Source: Parachitinimonas caeni
GTDB lineage: Bacteria; Pseudomonadota; Gammaproteobacteria; Burkholderiales; Chitinimonadaceae
Direction of reading: 5' to 3'
Length of the DNA: 64,000 nt
Assembly (NCBI RefSeq): GCF_030129945.1
Contig: NZ_JARRAF010000024.1
Span: 1-64,000 of the forward strand
The notes under the pieces are model-generated. The model worked only from the letters and a program-made list of their open reading frames with translations, did no database searches and was not told the DNA's origin. Made by a program: the position numbers and the translations under genes. Shown one piece after another: positions 25,887 to 34,454 of this stretch. The first letter of the stretch is position 1, and the number at the start of each line of letters is the position of its first letter.

Positions 25887-27323
25887 ATGACCCTGTCTCT
25901 ACGCCTGCCTTTCAACGCGATCGCGATGGCTGCCACCGCGATTTTTTCCGTAGCCACCTCGGCCGCGCCGATGCCCGATGGTGGGGGCGATCTGGTGCAA
26001 ATACCCAAACCTGTGATCTATACCAGCCCCCTGTATGGCGTGCCCGAATTCAGTCCTCCCAAGGCAACGAGCTGCCCGGCCGACGCTAAAACCTTCGGTA
26101 CGCCGGGGCTGGGGGCTGGGGGCCAAGTGCTGCGGGAGGATGTCGCCGTGATGTCGGCTCCAGGCGGCGGGAGAGACCGTGTAGCCGTAAGTGGATCCGT
26201 CATGAAACGGGCACCCAAGCCAGTGGCAGTCTATGCCGAGGCACCACCGCCTCCGCCAGCGGCGGCTGCGCCGGCCTTGCAGAAAGGGGGAGGCAACGAG
26301 CCGGTGAAGGCCGGATTTGTCGATGACAATGCCGACTTTGGCGAATATCAGGCTTATCTGCAACGCAATGCCCAATTGCAGGGCTATCGGCCACGGGATG
26401 TCAGCGAGCGCTATCGGGTGCTGGTGCGCAATGGTGAGGGTAAGCCGGTTGCCAATGCCCTGGTATCGGCCACGCTCGGTCAGGAAACTGTGGTCTGGGC
26501 GCGCACGGATCAGAAAGGACAGGTCTGGTTCGCCCCCAATGCGGTGTTCAACCCCAAGTTGCGGGATCAGGACTTGCTGATCTCGGCCCGGCTGGGCGAT
26601 AAAGCCGGGTCGGCACCGTTGGTGCGGGGCCAGAAGCAGGGCGTCACCCTTCAGCTGAATACTCCGGTTGAGGCGACGACGGGCCTGGATCTTGTCTTTA
26701 TCGTCGATGCAACCGGTTCGATGTCGGCAGAGATCGACAAGCTGCGGCGTAGCCTGAGTACGATTGCCGACCGCATCAACAAGCTGCCGAATCGACCGAA
26801 TCTTTGCCTGGGTATGGTGGCTTATCGTGACAAATATGACGAATTCCTGATCAAGGGCCTGCACCTGACCGCCAACGTGGCCAATCTGCAAAAAGAGTTG
26901 AATGGCCTCTCGGCTGCAGGCGGCGGGGACCGGCCGGAAGCTCTGAACGAAGCGCTGAAGGAAACCGTACACAAATTACAGTGGCGCGGTGGGAATACCA
27001 CGCGGGTAGCGATTCTGGTCGCCGATGCCGAGCCCCATATGGACTACGGCGGCCCGTATTACGATGAAACGGCCGCTGCTGCGCTGGCCAAGGGAATCCG
27101 CCTGCATGCCGTGGGGGCTAGCGGGCTGTCGAAGGAAGGCGAGTTCGTCTTCCGCCAGCTGGCCCAGTACACCGGTGGCAAGTTTGTCTTCCTGACTTAT
27201 CGCGATGCCGCCGCTCCGGAACAAGGCGCCGGCGATCAGACCGTCCACGATGTCAAAAACTATTCCGTCGATACGCTGGATGATTTGATCGTACGGCTGA
27301 TTCAGGACGACCTTGCCCACTGA
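25887..27323 (+). CDS. Exported von Willebrand factor A domain protein
   Basis: 478 residues; signal peptide ends near TSAA/PMP. A Pro/Ala-rich linker (about 118-135) is followed by a possible carboxypeptidase-regulatory/Ig-like unit (RYRVLVRNGEGKPVANALVSA, 176-196, written here by position; key part GKPVANALV) and a vWA domain from 266. The metal-ion site is complete: D274-x-T-G-S-M-S280 (DATGSMS), GMVAYRD and ADAEPHMD. vWA domains bind partner proteins through a divalent cation. The gene is preceded by GAGG 8 bases before the ATG. It converges with the next gene and only a solo end of the dispersed repeat lies between them. Confidence 0.85.
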   Translation: MTLSLRLPFNAIAMAATAIFSVATSAAPMPDGGGDLVQIPKPVIYTSPLYGVPEFSPPKATSCPADAKTFGTPGLGAGGQVLREDVAVMSAPGGGRDRVAVSGSVMKRAPKPVAVYAEAPPPPPAAAAPALQKGGGNEPVKAGFVDDNADFGEYQAYLQRNAQLQGYRPRDVSERYRVLVRNGEGKPVANALVSATLGQETVVWARTDQKGQVWFAPNAVFNPKLRDQDLLISARLGDKAGSAPLVRGQKQGVTLQLNTPVEATTGLDLVFIVDATGSMSAEIDKLRRSLSTIADRINKLPNRPNLCLGMVAYRDKYDEFLIKGLHLTANVANLQKELNGLSAAGGGDRPEALNEALKETVHKLQWRGGNTTRVAILVADAEPHMDYGGPYYDETAAAALAKGIRLHAVGASGLSKEGEFVFRQLAQYTGGKFVFLTYRDAAAPEQGAGDQTVHDVKNYSVDTLDDLIVRLIQDDLAH

Positions 27324-27330
27324 TTGCTGG

Positions 27331-27358
27331 CGACCGCAAACCTGACGTCAATCGAACC
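27331..27358 (+). repeat. Solo right end of the dispersed element (GGTTCTG subfamily)
   Basis: CGACCGCAAACCTGACGTCA followed by ATCGAACC aligns with the right terminus of the element at 40812-41078. The terminal C plus TA forms CTA, which read on the minus strand is the TAG stop of the 27358-28131 gene. Confidence 0.65.
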
Positions 27359-28131
27359 TAACCCCTGTCGCGAACCCGTGGTGGAGCCGCCAGCAGGACG
27401 ATTTCACCATCATCAGGCAACATCAGCTTCGCGTCCCGGGACTGGACCTCGTCCCCCCGGACCCTGGCGCAGTGGAGGGTCTGCCCGAAACGACCGGTGT
27501 GCAGCTCGTCGGCTTTCAGGTTCAGGGTGACTTTGCCGCCCTCCTGCAGCGCGATGCTGCGCCCGGCGATGGGGCTACAGGCGCCGATGGCGTCTGCATC
27601 GGCAATGAATGGGCGTGCATACCAGGGGAGAAAGGCTCTGAGCGCCAGATTGCCGTCGGCAACGGCCTGCTGCACCCGACGCATGGTCCACCCTTCCGGC
27701 CCATCCGTCGGGATCAGCATCAGATGCACCCCCATCTCACCGGACTTCCGGTTCAGATAGAAATGCCCCTTGTCCTTTGCCAGTCGCTCAATCACGGGTA
27801 TCACAAAAAAGCGCCCCTGCTGCAGTGGAATATCGAGATCTTCGTTTTCCGAGCTGATCTGCAGCTGCAGCCTGTCCATGTTGACATCCGTCCTGGCTGG
27901 GACCAGCCGCATGCCGAGCATTATCCGGCCGGCGGTTGCCTGCTGTACTTTGTGAGCAACTTCATAAGCCTGCTGATAGGGCACGGCAATCGCAGACCGC
28001 GAAGCCACGACCTGCACCGATTCGACTTTGACCGGTTCGGCAGAGACAAGAGGAGAGGGGTCGGCATAGGCTGGGGCCATCAACCCCAGGCAAAGCGACA
28101 ACGCCAGACCATAGTGGGAGATCCTGAGCAT
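27358..28131 (-). CDS. Exported protein of unknown function
   Basis: 257 residues with a signal peptide (LALSLCLGLMAPAYA/D). No domain recognised. Features: a SVQVVASRSAIAVPYQQAYEVA segment with an alternating beta-like pattern, IPLQQGRFFVIPVIERLAKDKGHFYLNRKSGEMG, and two cysteines (Cys near 183 in IGACSP and near 220 in LHCARV) that could form a disulfide in the periplasm. The TAG stop codon is made by the end of a dispersed-repeat copy. It lies between the vWA gene (convergent) and the type III effector candidate (upstream on the same strand, with its own terminator). Confidence 0.7.
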   Translation of the reverse strand: MLRISHYGLALSLCLGLMAPAYADPSPLVSAEPVKVESVQVVASRSAIAVPYQQAYEVAHKVQQATAGRIMLGMRLVPARTDVNMDRLQLQISSENEDLDIPLQQGRFFVIPVIERLAKDKGHFYLNRKSGEMGVHLMLIPTDGPEGWTMRRVQQAVADGNLALRAFLPWYARPFIADADAIGACSPIAGRSIALQEGGKVTLNLKADELHTGRFGQTLHCARVRGDEVQSRDAKLMLPDDGEIVLLAAPPRVRDRG

Positions 28132-28253
28132 GAATGGTTTCCGGTAGCGTCAACGGTGACAGAACGGCTTTGGTATGCCGGCGCCAGCAAAAGTTCGGGT
28201 GTGACGATCAGAAACTGCTGCGGTTGCAGGGAATGAATGGCACGGCCGGCATG

Positions 28254-28283
28254 AAAAAAGCCGTGGCAGTAAAGCCACGGCTT
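28254..28283 (-). terminator. Rho-independent terminator after the effector candidate
   Basis: AAGCCGTGGC and GCCACGGCTT form a 10-bp stem; on the minus strand it is followed by a TTTTTT run. It ends the leftward chaperone-effector transcript 26 bases after the stop codon. Confidence 0.9.
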
Positions 28284-28308
28284 GCCGGGACAGCCCTGTG
28301 GTGATGAC

Positions 28309-29352
28309 TTAATCGGGGTTGATCACGATATGGGTCTGGCTCCCCTCAACCATATCAATGACACCCTGCGGACCAACGTTGGCCAAAGAATTAAGGTGGG
28401 TGAAGAGGTCGCCGGCGTGTTTGAGCCACTGCCCCCAGGTCTTGGTGCCGTGCCCTTCCAGCTGGAAGAAAGTATCGCCATGCGAGGTTTTGCCGGCCAG
28501 CAAATGGCCAAAGCCATTACCGTCCCCTCCTACATCACTCATGGGTAGGTCGATGCCGTATTGTTCGCGGTCGATGCCTTCATCCATGGTGGTGTAGTGC
28601 GACGACTTGCCTTTGCCCGAGCGATCGACCATTTCCAGACCGTCGATGCCTTTGAAGGCATCAAGGGTTCCGGTTCCCTTTACGACGACGTGCGCACCAT
28701 GCAGCAGGGCTGCGCGATATTCCTCTTTGCTCATCTTGGTGTAGGTGGGCTTGCCATTCTCATCGGTACCCGTACGTCGGTAAGCCTTGTCACCGAGATC
28801 ATCCATGAGCTTGATGGCATCCTTGTGTTGGGTGCTGACGCCTTTATTTGACTGTACGTCATCAAACATCTTGCTCAGCGTCCCCACACGCTCCTTGTCG
28901 GAGAGCAGGGTGTCCGGGTTGCTCTCATAAGGCGATAGAAGCGAAATCACTGTACTGCCGACCCCCATGCCGACGCCAATGCCAGCCTTCATGCTGAGGT
29001 CTACCCCTGTCATGGCCAGGTCAACGGTGTCAATCTTGTCGCTGCCGATCAATTTATCGACCGTCTTGACCGTAGCCGTCGTGACAAGCGTGGCCTTAAG
29101 GCCCTCGGTGGCGACATAGATACCAGAAGCAAGCCCTGCACCCACTCCCAGCAAGTTTCGACCTAGTGCCATGCTGTAGCTGGCAACTTGTTTGCCGCTG
29201 GGCGTGATGCTGGACGAACCCCCGCCAGATTCTGGTTGCACCAAGGCGTCTTCAAAGGTCTTCGAGCCCTGAACCTGCTCTTCCTGGTCGTGCTCTTGCA
29301 CGTGGCTAACCTGCACACTACTGATACTAAAACTGTCTCCGCTGATGCTCAT
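28309..29352 (-). CDS. Candidate type III secretion effector
   Basis: 347 residues. No hydrophobic signal peptide; the first 50 residues are rich in S, Q, E and T, as in type III secretion signals. Residues 55-125 are Gly/Ala/Val-rich with two stretches (LLGVGAGLASGIYVATEG, AGIGVGMGVGSTVISLL) that could insert in membranes. The C-terminal half is soluble, with conserved-looking blocks YGIDLPMSDVGGDGNGFGHLL (by position about 262-282) and DTFFQLEGHGTKTW. No known effector family was recognised. It starts 9 bases after the stop of a CesT-type chaperone gene, the classic order of chaperone and cognate effector, and shares its terminator. No secretion apparatus genes are in the window. Confidence 0.65.
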   Translation of the reverse strand: MSISGDSFSISSVQVSHVQEHDQEEQVQGSKTFEDALVQPESGGGSSSITPSGKQVASYSMALGRNLLGVGAGLASGIYVATEGLKATLVTTATVKTVDKLIGSDKIDTVDLAMTGVDLSMKAGIGVGMGVGSTVISLLSPYESNPDTLLSDKERVGTLSKMFDDVQSNKGVSTQHKDAIKLMDDLGDKAYRRTGTDENGKPTYTKMSKEEYRAALLHGAHVVVKGTGTLDAFKGIDGLEMVDRSGKGKSSHYTTMDEGIDREQYGIDLPMSDVGGDGNGFGHLLAGKTSHGDTFFQLEGHGTKTWGQWLKHAGDLFTHLNSLANVGPQGVIDMVEGSQTHIVINPD

Positions 29353-29361
29353 GGGAATACC

Positions 29362-29826
29362 TCACGCAAAGGAGGGTGTGCCGCCGACACTGGCCTGACC
29401 GGCTGCAGCATCGCCACCTAATTGACCTGCCTTGCCCATTGCCTGAATCTGCGCAATCAAGGCCACCAGGCTTTCCAGCTCTTCGGCCAGCCAGTCGGCA
29501 CTCAGACGGTGAGACGGGAAGCTTTTGAATACCACAACGCTGCCCGCTTCACGGTTGGCGGTGAATGCAGCACCTTGGGTGGCTGTACCGAAGGCATGCA
29601 TACGCAACAGGTTCTCCAGCAATTCAGCCTCTTCTTCCGGGCGTGGCCAGCGCAGTAGCTCATTCCAGACCACGACACGCTTGCCGCTATCGACCACATC
29701 GATGCGAAGCACGGTCTGGTCTTTCAAGGTGATCGACAGGTTTTCTGTCATCGGGCTGGGGACTTGCAAGCCCAACTGTGCCAGTGCGTTAGCAATGATC
29801 TGGGTGGCTTCCTGGTTCATGGTCAT
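29362..29826 (-). CDS. CesT/Tir-type type III secretion chaperone
   Basis: 154 residues if translation starts at the ATG at 29826, four bases after AGGAGG; an ATG two codons later (29820, ten bases from AGGAGG) is equally possible. The frame extends further upstream but without a ribosome site. The fold pattern fits the small acidic class I chaperones: helix (ATQIIANALAQLGL), strands (NLSITLKDQTVLRIDVV), then ELLENLLRMHAFGTATQGAAF, SVVVFKSFP and a long final helix (DWLAEELESLVALIAQIQ). Such dimers keep an effector partly unfolded for secretion. The neighbour immediately downstream is the likely client. Confidence 0.8.
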   Translation of the reverse strand: MTMNQEATQIIANALAQLGLQVPSPMTENLSITLKDQTVLRIDVVDSGKRVVVWNELLRWPRPEEEAELLENLLRMHAFGTATQGAAFTANREAGSVVVFKSFPSHRLSADWLAEELESLVALIAQIQAMGKAGQLGGDAAAGQASVGGTPSFA

Positions 29827-30270
29827 ATGGCCTCCTGTTGCGGTCATCGGGTGATTCGGTTCGGTCTTTGCCAATTCAGCAGCATGCCGAACTGGTCGAT
29901 GCTGCTTGAGTAACCGCCCAAGGGGGATGGATCACCGATTCATCAGGAAAAACCACCTTGACAGACCGCCACATCGCAAGCAGCCATTTTTAATGAGACT
30001 TCGTATAGTGGAAGGGTGCTCGAAACATAGCGTCGGCAAGGCTCGGCTTTGCTGGGGCGAAATACGACATCCGACTATTCCAATGGGATTGTGACGGGCA
30101 TAATCGTTACCCCCATGCCGGCTGCGTGGCCGGGCGGGTAATAAGGTGGCGATCTAAAGATTAATGGTCAGCACCTGTTCGGTTTGGCATTCAGGTTTGA
30201 GGCGCACGATGCGCCCGCCAGCCGGGTTTGCTGAAGAGTGATCAGGTGTTCAGAAACGAATGAGGTATTT
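29827..30270. other. Intergenic region between divergent chaperone and membrane-protein genes
   Basis: About 440 bases, no credible gene. It should hold the promoter for the leftward chaperone-effector pair and for the rightward membrane-protein gene. A perfect small hairpin GGCGCA-CGA-TGCGCC lies at 30201-30215. No box typical of known type III regulators was identified. Confidence 0.45.
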
Positions 30271-30837
30271 ATGAGCCAGGGTGCGGTCCGTGTGTTGTCA
30301 CTGCTTTTTTGCGTGATTGGTTATGTGCTGGCCTATACGTTCTTCAAACAATCGCTTTTTCCGCTGGTAGCGCTGTTTGTGCTGATTGGCACAGCCTATG
30401 GCTATGCCTTTTTCTTCTCTGAAAACTCGTTCTACAGCCAGAACGAGTTATTTGGCTGGATACGCACCAACGCGCAGAAGCTTGCCGATGGCAAGGTGCT
30501 TGAATTCAACGGTATGCCCGTCAATCGCGACACCCAGCTGGTGGTGTTCCATGCCTGTTCGTCTTTCATTGCCAGCTCGGTGATGCTTGACGTGCCTTGC
30601 CAGCTGGACCCAAAACCTCAGGAACAAAGCCGGGTACGGGCGAAGGCCATTGCGGTGTCGGTACTCACCGGCATCTGGGGAATCAAGGGTGTGATGTGGA
30701 CGAGAGAGGCCATCTCGAAAAACCTGCGTGGCGGGACCAAGGTCTCGGTCGGTACGCTGGCCAAGCGGTTGATGGCCAGCAACAAACCCGCCGAGGCAAA
30801 GGGTAGCCCCAAAACCAGAAAAGCCGAAAAAGGATAG
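30271..30837 (+). CDS. Small inner-membrane protein of unknown function
   Basis: 188 residues from the ATG at 30271 (TGAGGT five bases upstream); the frame opens earlier but without a ribosome site. Two transmembrane helices near residues 5-25 and 28-50 (LLFCVIGYVLAYTFF, LVALFVLIGTAYGYAFFF), then a cytoplasmic or periplasmic domain with VVFHACSSFIASSVMLDVPC and a basic tail rich in Lys. Not recognised as a known family. The TAG stop codon is shared with the left end of a minimal copy of the dispersed element. Confidence 0.7.
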   Translation: MSQGAVRVLSLLFCVIGYVLAYTFFKQSLFPLVALFVLIGTAYGYAFFFSENSFYSQNELFGWIRTNAQKLADGKVLEFNGMPVNRDTQLVVFHACSSFIASSVMLDVPCQLDPKPQEQSRVRAKAIAVSVLTGIWGIKGVMWTREAISKNLRGGTKVSVGTLAKRLMASNKPAEAKGSPKTRKAEKG

Positions 30838-30886
30838 GCTCTGTTGACGTTTTATTTCCGACCGGAAACAAAACGTCAACAGAGCC
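30837..30886. mobile_element. Minimal 50-bp palindromic copy of the dispersed element
   Basis: GGCTCTGTTGACGTTTTATT and its complement AACAAAACGTCAACAGAGCC form an almost perfect 24-bp stem with two central bases (AC). It is flanked by TA on both sides, a clean two-base target duplication. It fills the gap between two convergent genes, and its left TA plus G is the stop codon of the upstream gene. It may work as a bidirectional terminator or RNA-stabilising hairpin. Confidence 0.85.
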
Positions 30887-30899
30887 TAGGGGCAGGCTG

Positions 30900-31211
30900 T
30901 CAAGCCGCCAGGTAATCCACAACCAGAACCTTGGCCAGCACCGGCTTCAGTCTTTCGACGAAGGCAAGGTGCGCAGGGTGGTCGCGGTAGCGGTCGCAGG
31001 CGGCCGAGTCGTCAAATGTGAGCAGGAAAGCATGGGTGAAGCCCTGGTCCAGCTGCTCGGTGCTGATATTGACCCCCCTTTCAAACGCGCGAATGTCGGA
31101 AATCTGACTGGGCAACTGCGCAAAGTCGTTGCTGAGGCGGCGGAGTTCGTCGTCCGAAGCGGTGGGGTGGAAGGCAAACAGGACAATGTGGCGATAGTGG
31201 GCGGGCGACAT
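30900..31211 (-). CDS. Dabb (stress-responsive A/B barrel) domain protein
   Basis: 103 residues, the right length for a single Dabb barrel. Family features: the start HIVLFAFHPTASDDEL, a central IRAFERGVNIS strand, FTHAFLLTFDDSAACDRYRDHPAHLAFVE (key part YRDHPAHLAF) and the final VLVVDYLA strand. These small dimeric alpha+beta barrels are related to antibiotic-biosynthesis monooxygenases; the physiological substrate is not known. It converges on the small membrane-protein gene with only a palindromic element between. Confidence 0.9.
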   Translation of the reverse strand: MSPAHYRHIVLFAFHPTASDDELRRLSNDFAQLPSQISDIRAFERGVNISTEQLDQGFTHAFLLTFDDSAACDRYRDHPAHLAFVERLKPVLAKVLVVDYLAA

Positions 31212-31536
31212 GGCAGCAAAGGAATGATTGGTTGGCCGATCACTATAAAACGTCGGCGCGTCGCCTGTCTGGCGAAACCGCTCCGGAGCAGGTCGGCCTT
31301 TGAGGCTGGCTGTTGTTGCAAAGCCCTTGCATGGAATGACGATGCGGTAGGCTTGGCGTCTGGGCCCGCGTCAACATCCGATCCTTCAGGACCGGGAAAA
31401 GGGGTCCATAGCGCCTTGGTACCGTTGATGTTTTCTATACCGGTTGCGCGCCGTCTGGTGTTTTTGTCTCGCCGACTTCATCCCGTAACAAACCCCCTCT
31501 AGCCTGTCACCATTGCACACTTGCAAGGGGCGTGGC
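31212..31536. other. Spacer between divergent Dabb and glycosyltransferase genes
   Basis: About 325 bases without a credible gene. It should contain divergent promoters. An AAGGGG ribosome site lies at 31525-31530 before the GTG start of the glycosyltransferase. No other motif recognised. Confidence 0.45.
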
Positions 31537-32757
31537 GTGAAGATCCTGCTGATTTCCGATGTGTATTTCCCCCGCATCAACGGGGTATCGACGTCCATCC
31601 AGACCTTTGCGGAAGAGTTGCAGACGCTGGGGCATACCGTCCATCTGATTGCGCCGGCCTACCCTGCAGAGTGGGAGGATCGGCTGCCTACTTGGCGGAT
31701 TCGCTCGCGTTATCTGCCGTTTGATCCGGAAGACCGGTTGATGCACGGGCGGGAGGTGAAGGCGCTGCTGCCGGTGTTGCGGGATGAGGATTATGACCTC
31801 ATTCACATCCAGACGCCGTTTCAGGCCCACTATCTCGGGTTATGGCTGGCCCGCCGGCTGGGGGTGCCGACGGTGGAGACTTATCACACCTTCTTCGAAG
31901 AATACTTGCACCTCTATCTACCTTTGCTGCCCGCCTTTATGGCCAGGGCGGCGGCGCGCTGGTTCAGCCGGTCGCAATGTAACGCCGTGGACACCGTGGT
32001 GGTGCCCTCCGGCCCGATACGCTCGGCGCTTGCCGCTTACGGGGTGAGGCAACCGTTGACCATTCTGCCGACAGGTATTTGTCCCGAGCGTTTTGCAACG
32101 GGCGTGGGGCGTCGATTTCGCGCTACGCACGGGATTGCCGATGAAACTCCCATCCTGTTGACGGTCGGGCGCGTGGCGTTTGAAAAGAACATCGACTTTC
32201 TGGTCCGCATGTTCCGGCAAGTGCTGGTCAGCAGGCCGGATGCCCTGCTGATCATTGCTGGTGAAGGTCCGGCATTGCCCTCCCTGCAAAGGCAGATCAG
32301 CGATCTGGGGTTGGTGCCGCAGGTACGACTGGTTGGCTATCTGGAGCGCCAGCAAGCGCTGGTCGATTGCTATGCAGCGGCTGATGTGTTTGTCTTTGCC
32401 TCCCGAACCGAGACCCAAGGACTGGTGTTGCTGGAGGCAATGGCGGCGGGCACTGCGGTGGTATCGACGGCGGAACTTGGCGTCAAGGACGTGCTGGTAG
32501 ACGGTGAGGGCGCTTTGATAGCGCCGGAAGATGAAACGGTGTTTGCGGCCAAGGTCTTGGGGTTGCTGGAGGATGCGGATGCCCGGCTGACGTTGGCGGC
32601 AAGAGGTCTGGCCTATGTGGCGAAGTGGTCGGCACCCGCCATGGCGGGGCGTCTGGCCACGCTCTACCGCACGTTGCTGACCAAACGGACGCCACCGGAT
32701 CTGGACCCCCAGCGCCTGCCGCCGACCGAATCGGCGCAAGAGGCCGCACCGCACTGA
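31537..32757 (+). CDS. Family 4 glycosyltransferase
   Basis: 406 residues from a GTG at 31537 with AAGGGG six bases upstream, which makes the protein begin MKILLISDVYFPRINGVSTS, as in GT4 enzymes such as those that add mannose or glucose to diacylglycerol or phosphatidylinositol. The second domain has the family hallmarks LTVGRVAFEKNIDFLV, LIIAGEGP, VRLVGYL and the E-x7-E motif (SRTETQGLVLLEAMAAG). Binds a nucleotide sugar and transfers to a lipid or glycan at the cytoplasmic membrane face. The N-terminal block resembles diacylglycerol glucosyl/mannosyltransferases, but the acceptor is not certain. Confidence 0.88.
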   Translation: MKILLISDVYFPRINGVSTSIQTFAEELQTLGHTVHLIAPAYPAEWEDRLPTWRIRSRYLPFDPEDRLMHGREVKALLPVLRDEDYDLIHIQTPFQAHYLGLWLARRLGVPTVETYHTFFEEYLHLYLPLLPAFMARAAARWFSRSQCNAVDTVVVPSGPIRSALAAYGVRQPLTILPTGICPERFATGVGRRFRATHGIADETPILLTVGRVAFEKNIDFLVRMFRQVLVSRPDALLIIAGEGPALPSLQRQISDLGLVPQVRLVGYLERQQALVDCYAAADVFVFASRTETQGLVLLEAMAAGTAVVSTAELGVKDVLVDGEGALIAPEDETVFAAKVLGLLEDADARLTLAARGLAYVAKWSAPAMAGRLATLYRTLLTKRTPPDLDPQRLPPTESAQEAAPH

Positions 32758-32778
32758 GGCGGCACGGCATAGCGTCCG

Positions 32779-34095
32779 TCAGTCCGCCAGCGCTTCGCGT
32801 TCGAACCAGGCAATCGACTCAACGTGGGCGGTATGCGGGAACATATTGACCACCCCGGCAGCCTTCATGGTGTAGCCCTTGGTGTTGACCAGGACATTGG
32901 CGTCTCGCGCCAGGGTGGCGGGGTTGCACGAGACGTAGACAATGCGGCTTGGCGCGTTGTCGGCATCAATCGATTTGCAAAGCTCCATGGCGCCATCGCG
33001 TGGCGGGTCAATCAGCAGCTTGTCGAAACTGCCAAGCGCTGCAAACGACTCTGGCGTGACTTCAAACAGGTTGGCGACACGGAACTCGGTGCGGTCGGCA
33101 AGCCCATTGAAGCGCGCATTTTCACGCGCCCGTTGCACCAGCCCTTCACTCCCTTCCATCCCCAGTACCGTTGCACCCCGACGGGCAATCGGTAGCGTGA
33201 AGTTGCCCAGTCCGCAGAACAGGTCGGCAATGCGCTCACCCGGTTGCGGGTCGAGCAGATCCAGCGCCCGTTGCACCAGAACCCGGTTGATATGCGGGTT
33301 GACCTGGGTGAATTCTGTGGGCCGATAGGGCATGACCACGTTGAACTCGGGCAGGCTATAGGTCAGCGCCGGGGCATCCAGTGGGTAAAACGGGTAGGCG
33401 GTATCCGGACCCTTGGGCTGCAACCAGATCTGCACACCATGCTGATCGGCAAACTGCCGTAGCAGTGCTTCGTCGTCGCCATTGAGTGGCTCCATGATGC
33501 GGAACACCAGCACATCCACCTTGTCGCCGATGGCCAGCTCGACCTGTGGCATCCGCTCACGGATCGACAGCTGCATGATCAGTGCCCGCAAGGGCAGCAG
33601 CAGGGCCGAAATGCGGGCCGGCAGGATCTCGCAGCGTTGCATGTCGGCGATGAAGCTGGAGCGCTTTTCATGAAAACCAACCAGCACGGTTCCCTTCTTG
33701 GCGACATGGCGGGCAGACAGCCGGGCGCGATGGCGATAACCCCAGGTCGGGCCGTGGATCGGCGAGAGAATGCGCTGGCTTTTAACCCGGCCGATATGGG
33801 ACAGATTGTCTTCGAGCACCCGCTGCTTGATCGCGACCTGGGCCGAGGCATCAACGTGCTGCATCGAGCACCCGCCACAGACGCCAAAATGCTGGCAGCG
33901 CGGTTTCACGCGCATGAAGCTCTCGCGCAGGATGCTGATGGCCTGGGCGTTCTCGAAGGTGGGTTTCTTGCGATAGCTGCTGTAGACGACTTGTTCAAAC
34001 GGCAAAGCGCCATCAATGAAAATGGCTTTGCCGCCGACATGGGCGACGCCGTGGCCTTCAAAATCAAGCGACTCAATGTCGGCGATGGGATTCAT
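32779..34095 (-). CDS. rlmD: 23S rRNA (uracil-1939-C5)-methyltransferase RlmD
   Basis: 438 residues from the ATG at 34095. An N-terminal TRAM domain ([25 protein letters not shown], about 7-31) is followed by the [4Fe-4S] cysteines Cys67, Cys73, Cys76 ([11 protein letters not shown]) and Cys155 (MQRCE). The methyltransferase domain has [12 protein letters not shown] for SAM, DPPRDG, and the catalytic [12 protein letters not shown] with the nucleophilic cysteine. This matches RlmD, which methylates U1939 of 23S rRNA. A four-codon-longer or eight-codon-longer start (34119) is possible but lacks better support. Confidence 0.95.
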   Translation of the reverse strand: MNPIADIESLDFEGHGVAHVGGKAIFIDGALPFEQVVYSSYRKKPTFENAQAISILRESFMRVKPRCQHFGVCGGCSMQHVDASAQVAIKQRVLEDNLSHIGRVKSQRILSPIHGPTWGYRHRARLSARHVAKKGTVLVGFHEKRSSFIADMQRCEILPARISALLLPLRALIMQLSIRERMPQVELAIGDKVDVLVFRIMEPLNGDDEALLRQFADQHGVQIWLQPKGPDTAYPFYPLDAPALTYSLPEFNVVMPYRPTEFTQVNPHINRVLVQRALDLLDPQPGERIADLFCGLGNFTLPIARRGATVLGMEGSEGLVQRARENARFNGLADRTEFRVANLFEVTPESFAALGSFDKLLIDPPRDGAMELCKSIDADNAPSRIVYVSCNPATLARDANVLVNTKGYTMKAAGVVNMFPHTAHVESIAWFEREALAD

Positions 34096-34299
34096 GGCAA
34101 ATACTCTGCGGACAGGCAAAAGGGGGCGAATTATACCCGTTGCCGGCTGGCTTGGGCGCTTTGGTGCCGGTTGTCGGGTGGGAAGCAGGCATCAGGCTCA
34201 GGCAGGTGAGAATGGCTGCAGTACGCCCGGCGAGGTTTGAAATGTGTTGCAAGGTTCTGAACTGAGAGCCTAGCCATGCTTTGCATGGCACCAAAAATG

Positions 34300-34350
34300 A
34301 AGCCGGCCCTGAGGGAGCCGGCTTGGCAAGGAGGCGGCAACCGCCGCCTT
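34300..34350. other. Two adjacent hairpins between rlmD and thpR
   Basis: AAGCCGGC/GCCGGCTT (34300-34324) and AGGCGGC/GCCGCCT (34332-34349) are perfect stems separated by seven bases, lacking a T run. They lie in the 360-base gap upstream of rlmD and downstream of the leftward thpR gene. They could be a Rho-dependent stop, a leader structure for rlmD or part of an unrecognised RNA. Confidence 0.5.
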
Positions 34351-34454
34351 CGAGGGAGACTTGGAGACAACATGCAACAGACGATCTTGTTTCGTTATAG
34401 AGAGGGGGCTGGGTAAAGCAAGGCAGGCAAACCAGCCAACCGACAGGCGGCAGC

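Noticed and set aside
30271-30837. Membrane protein as a lysis or holin-type protein with the palindrome as its terminator
   Set aside because: It has a large soluble tail and no phage genes are nearby.
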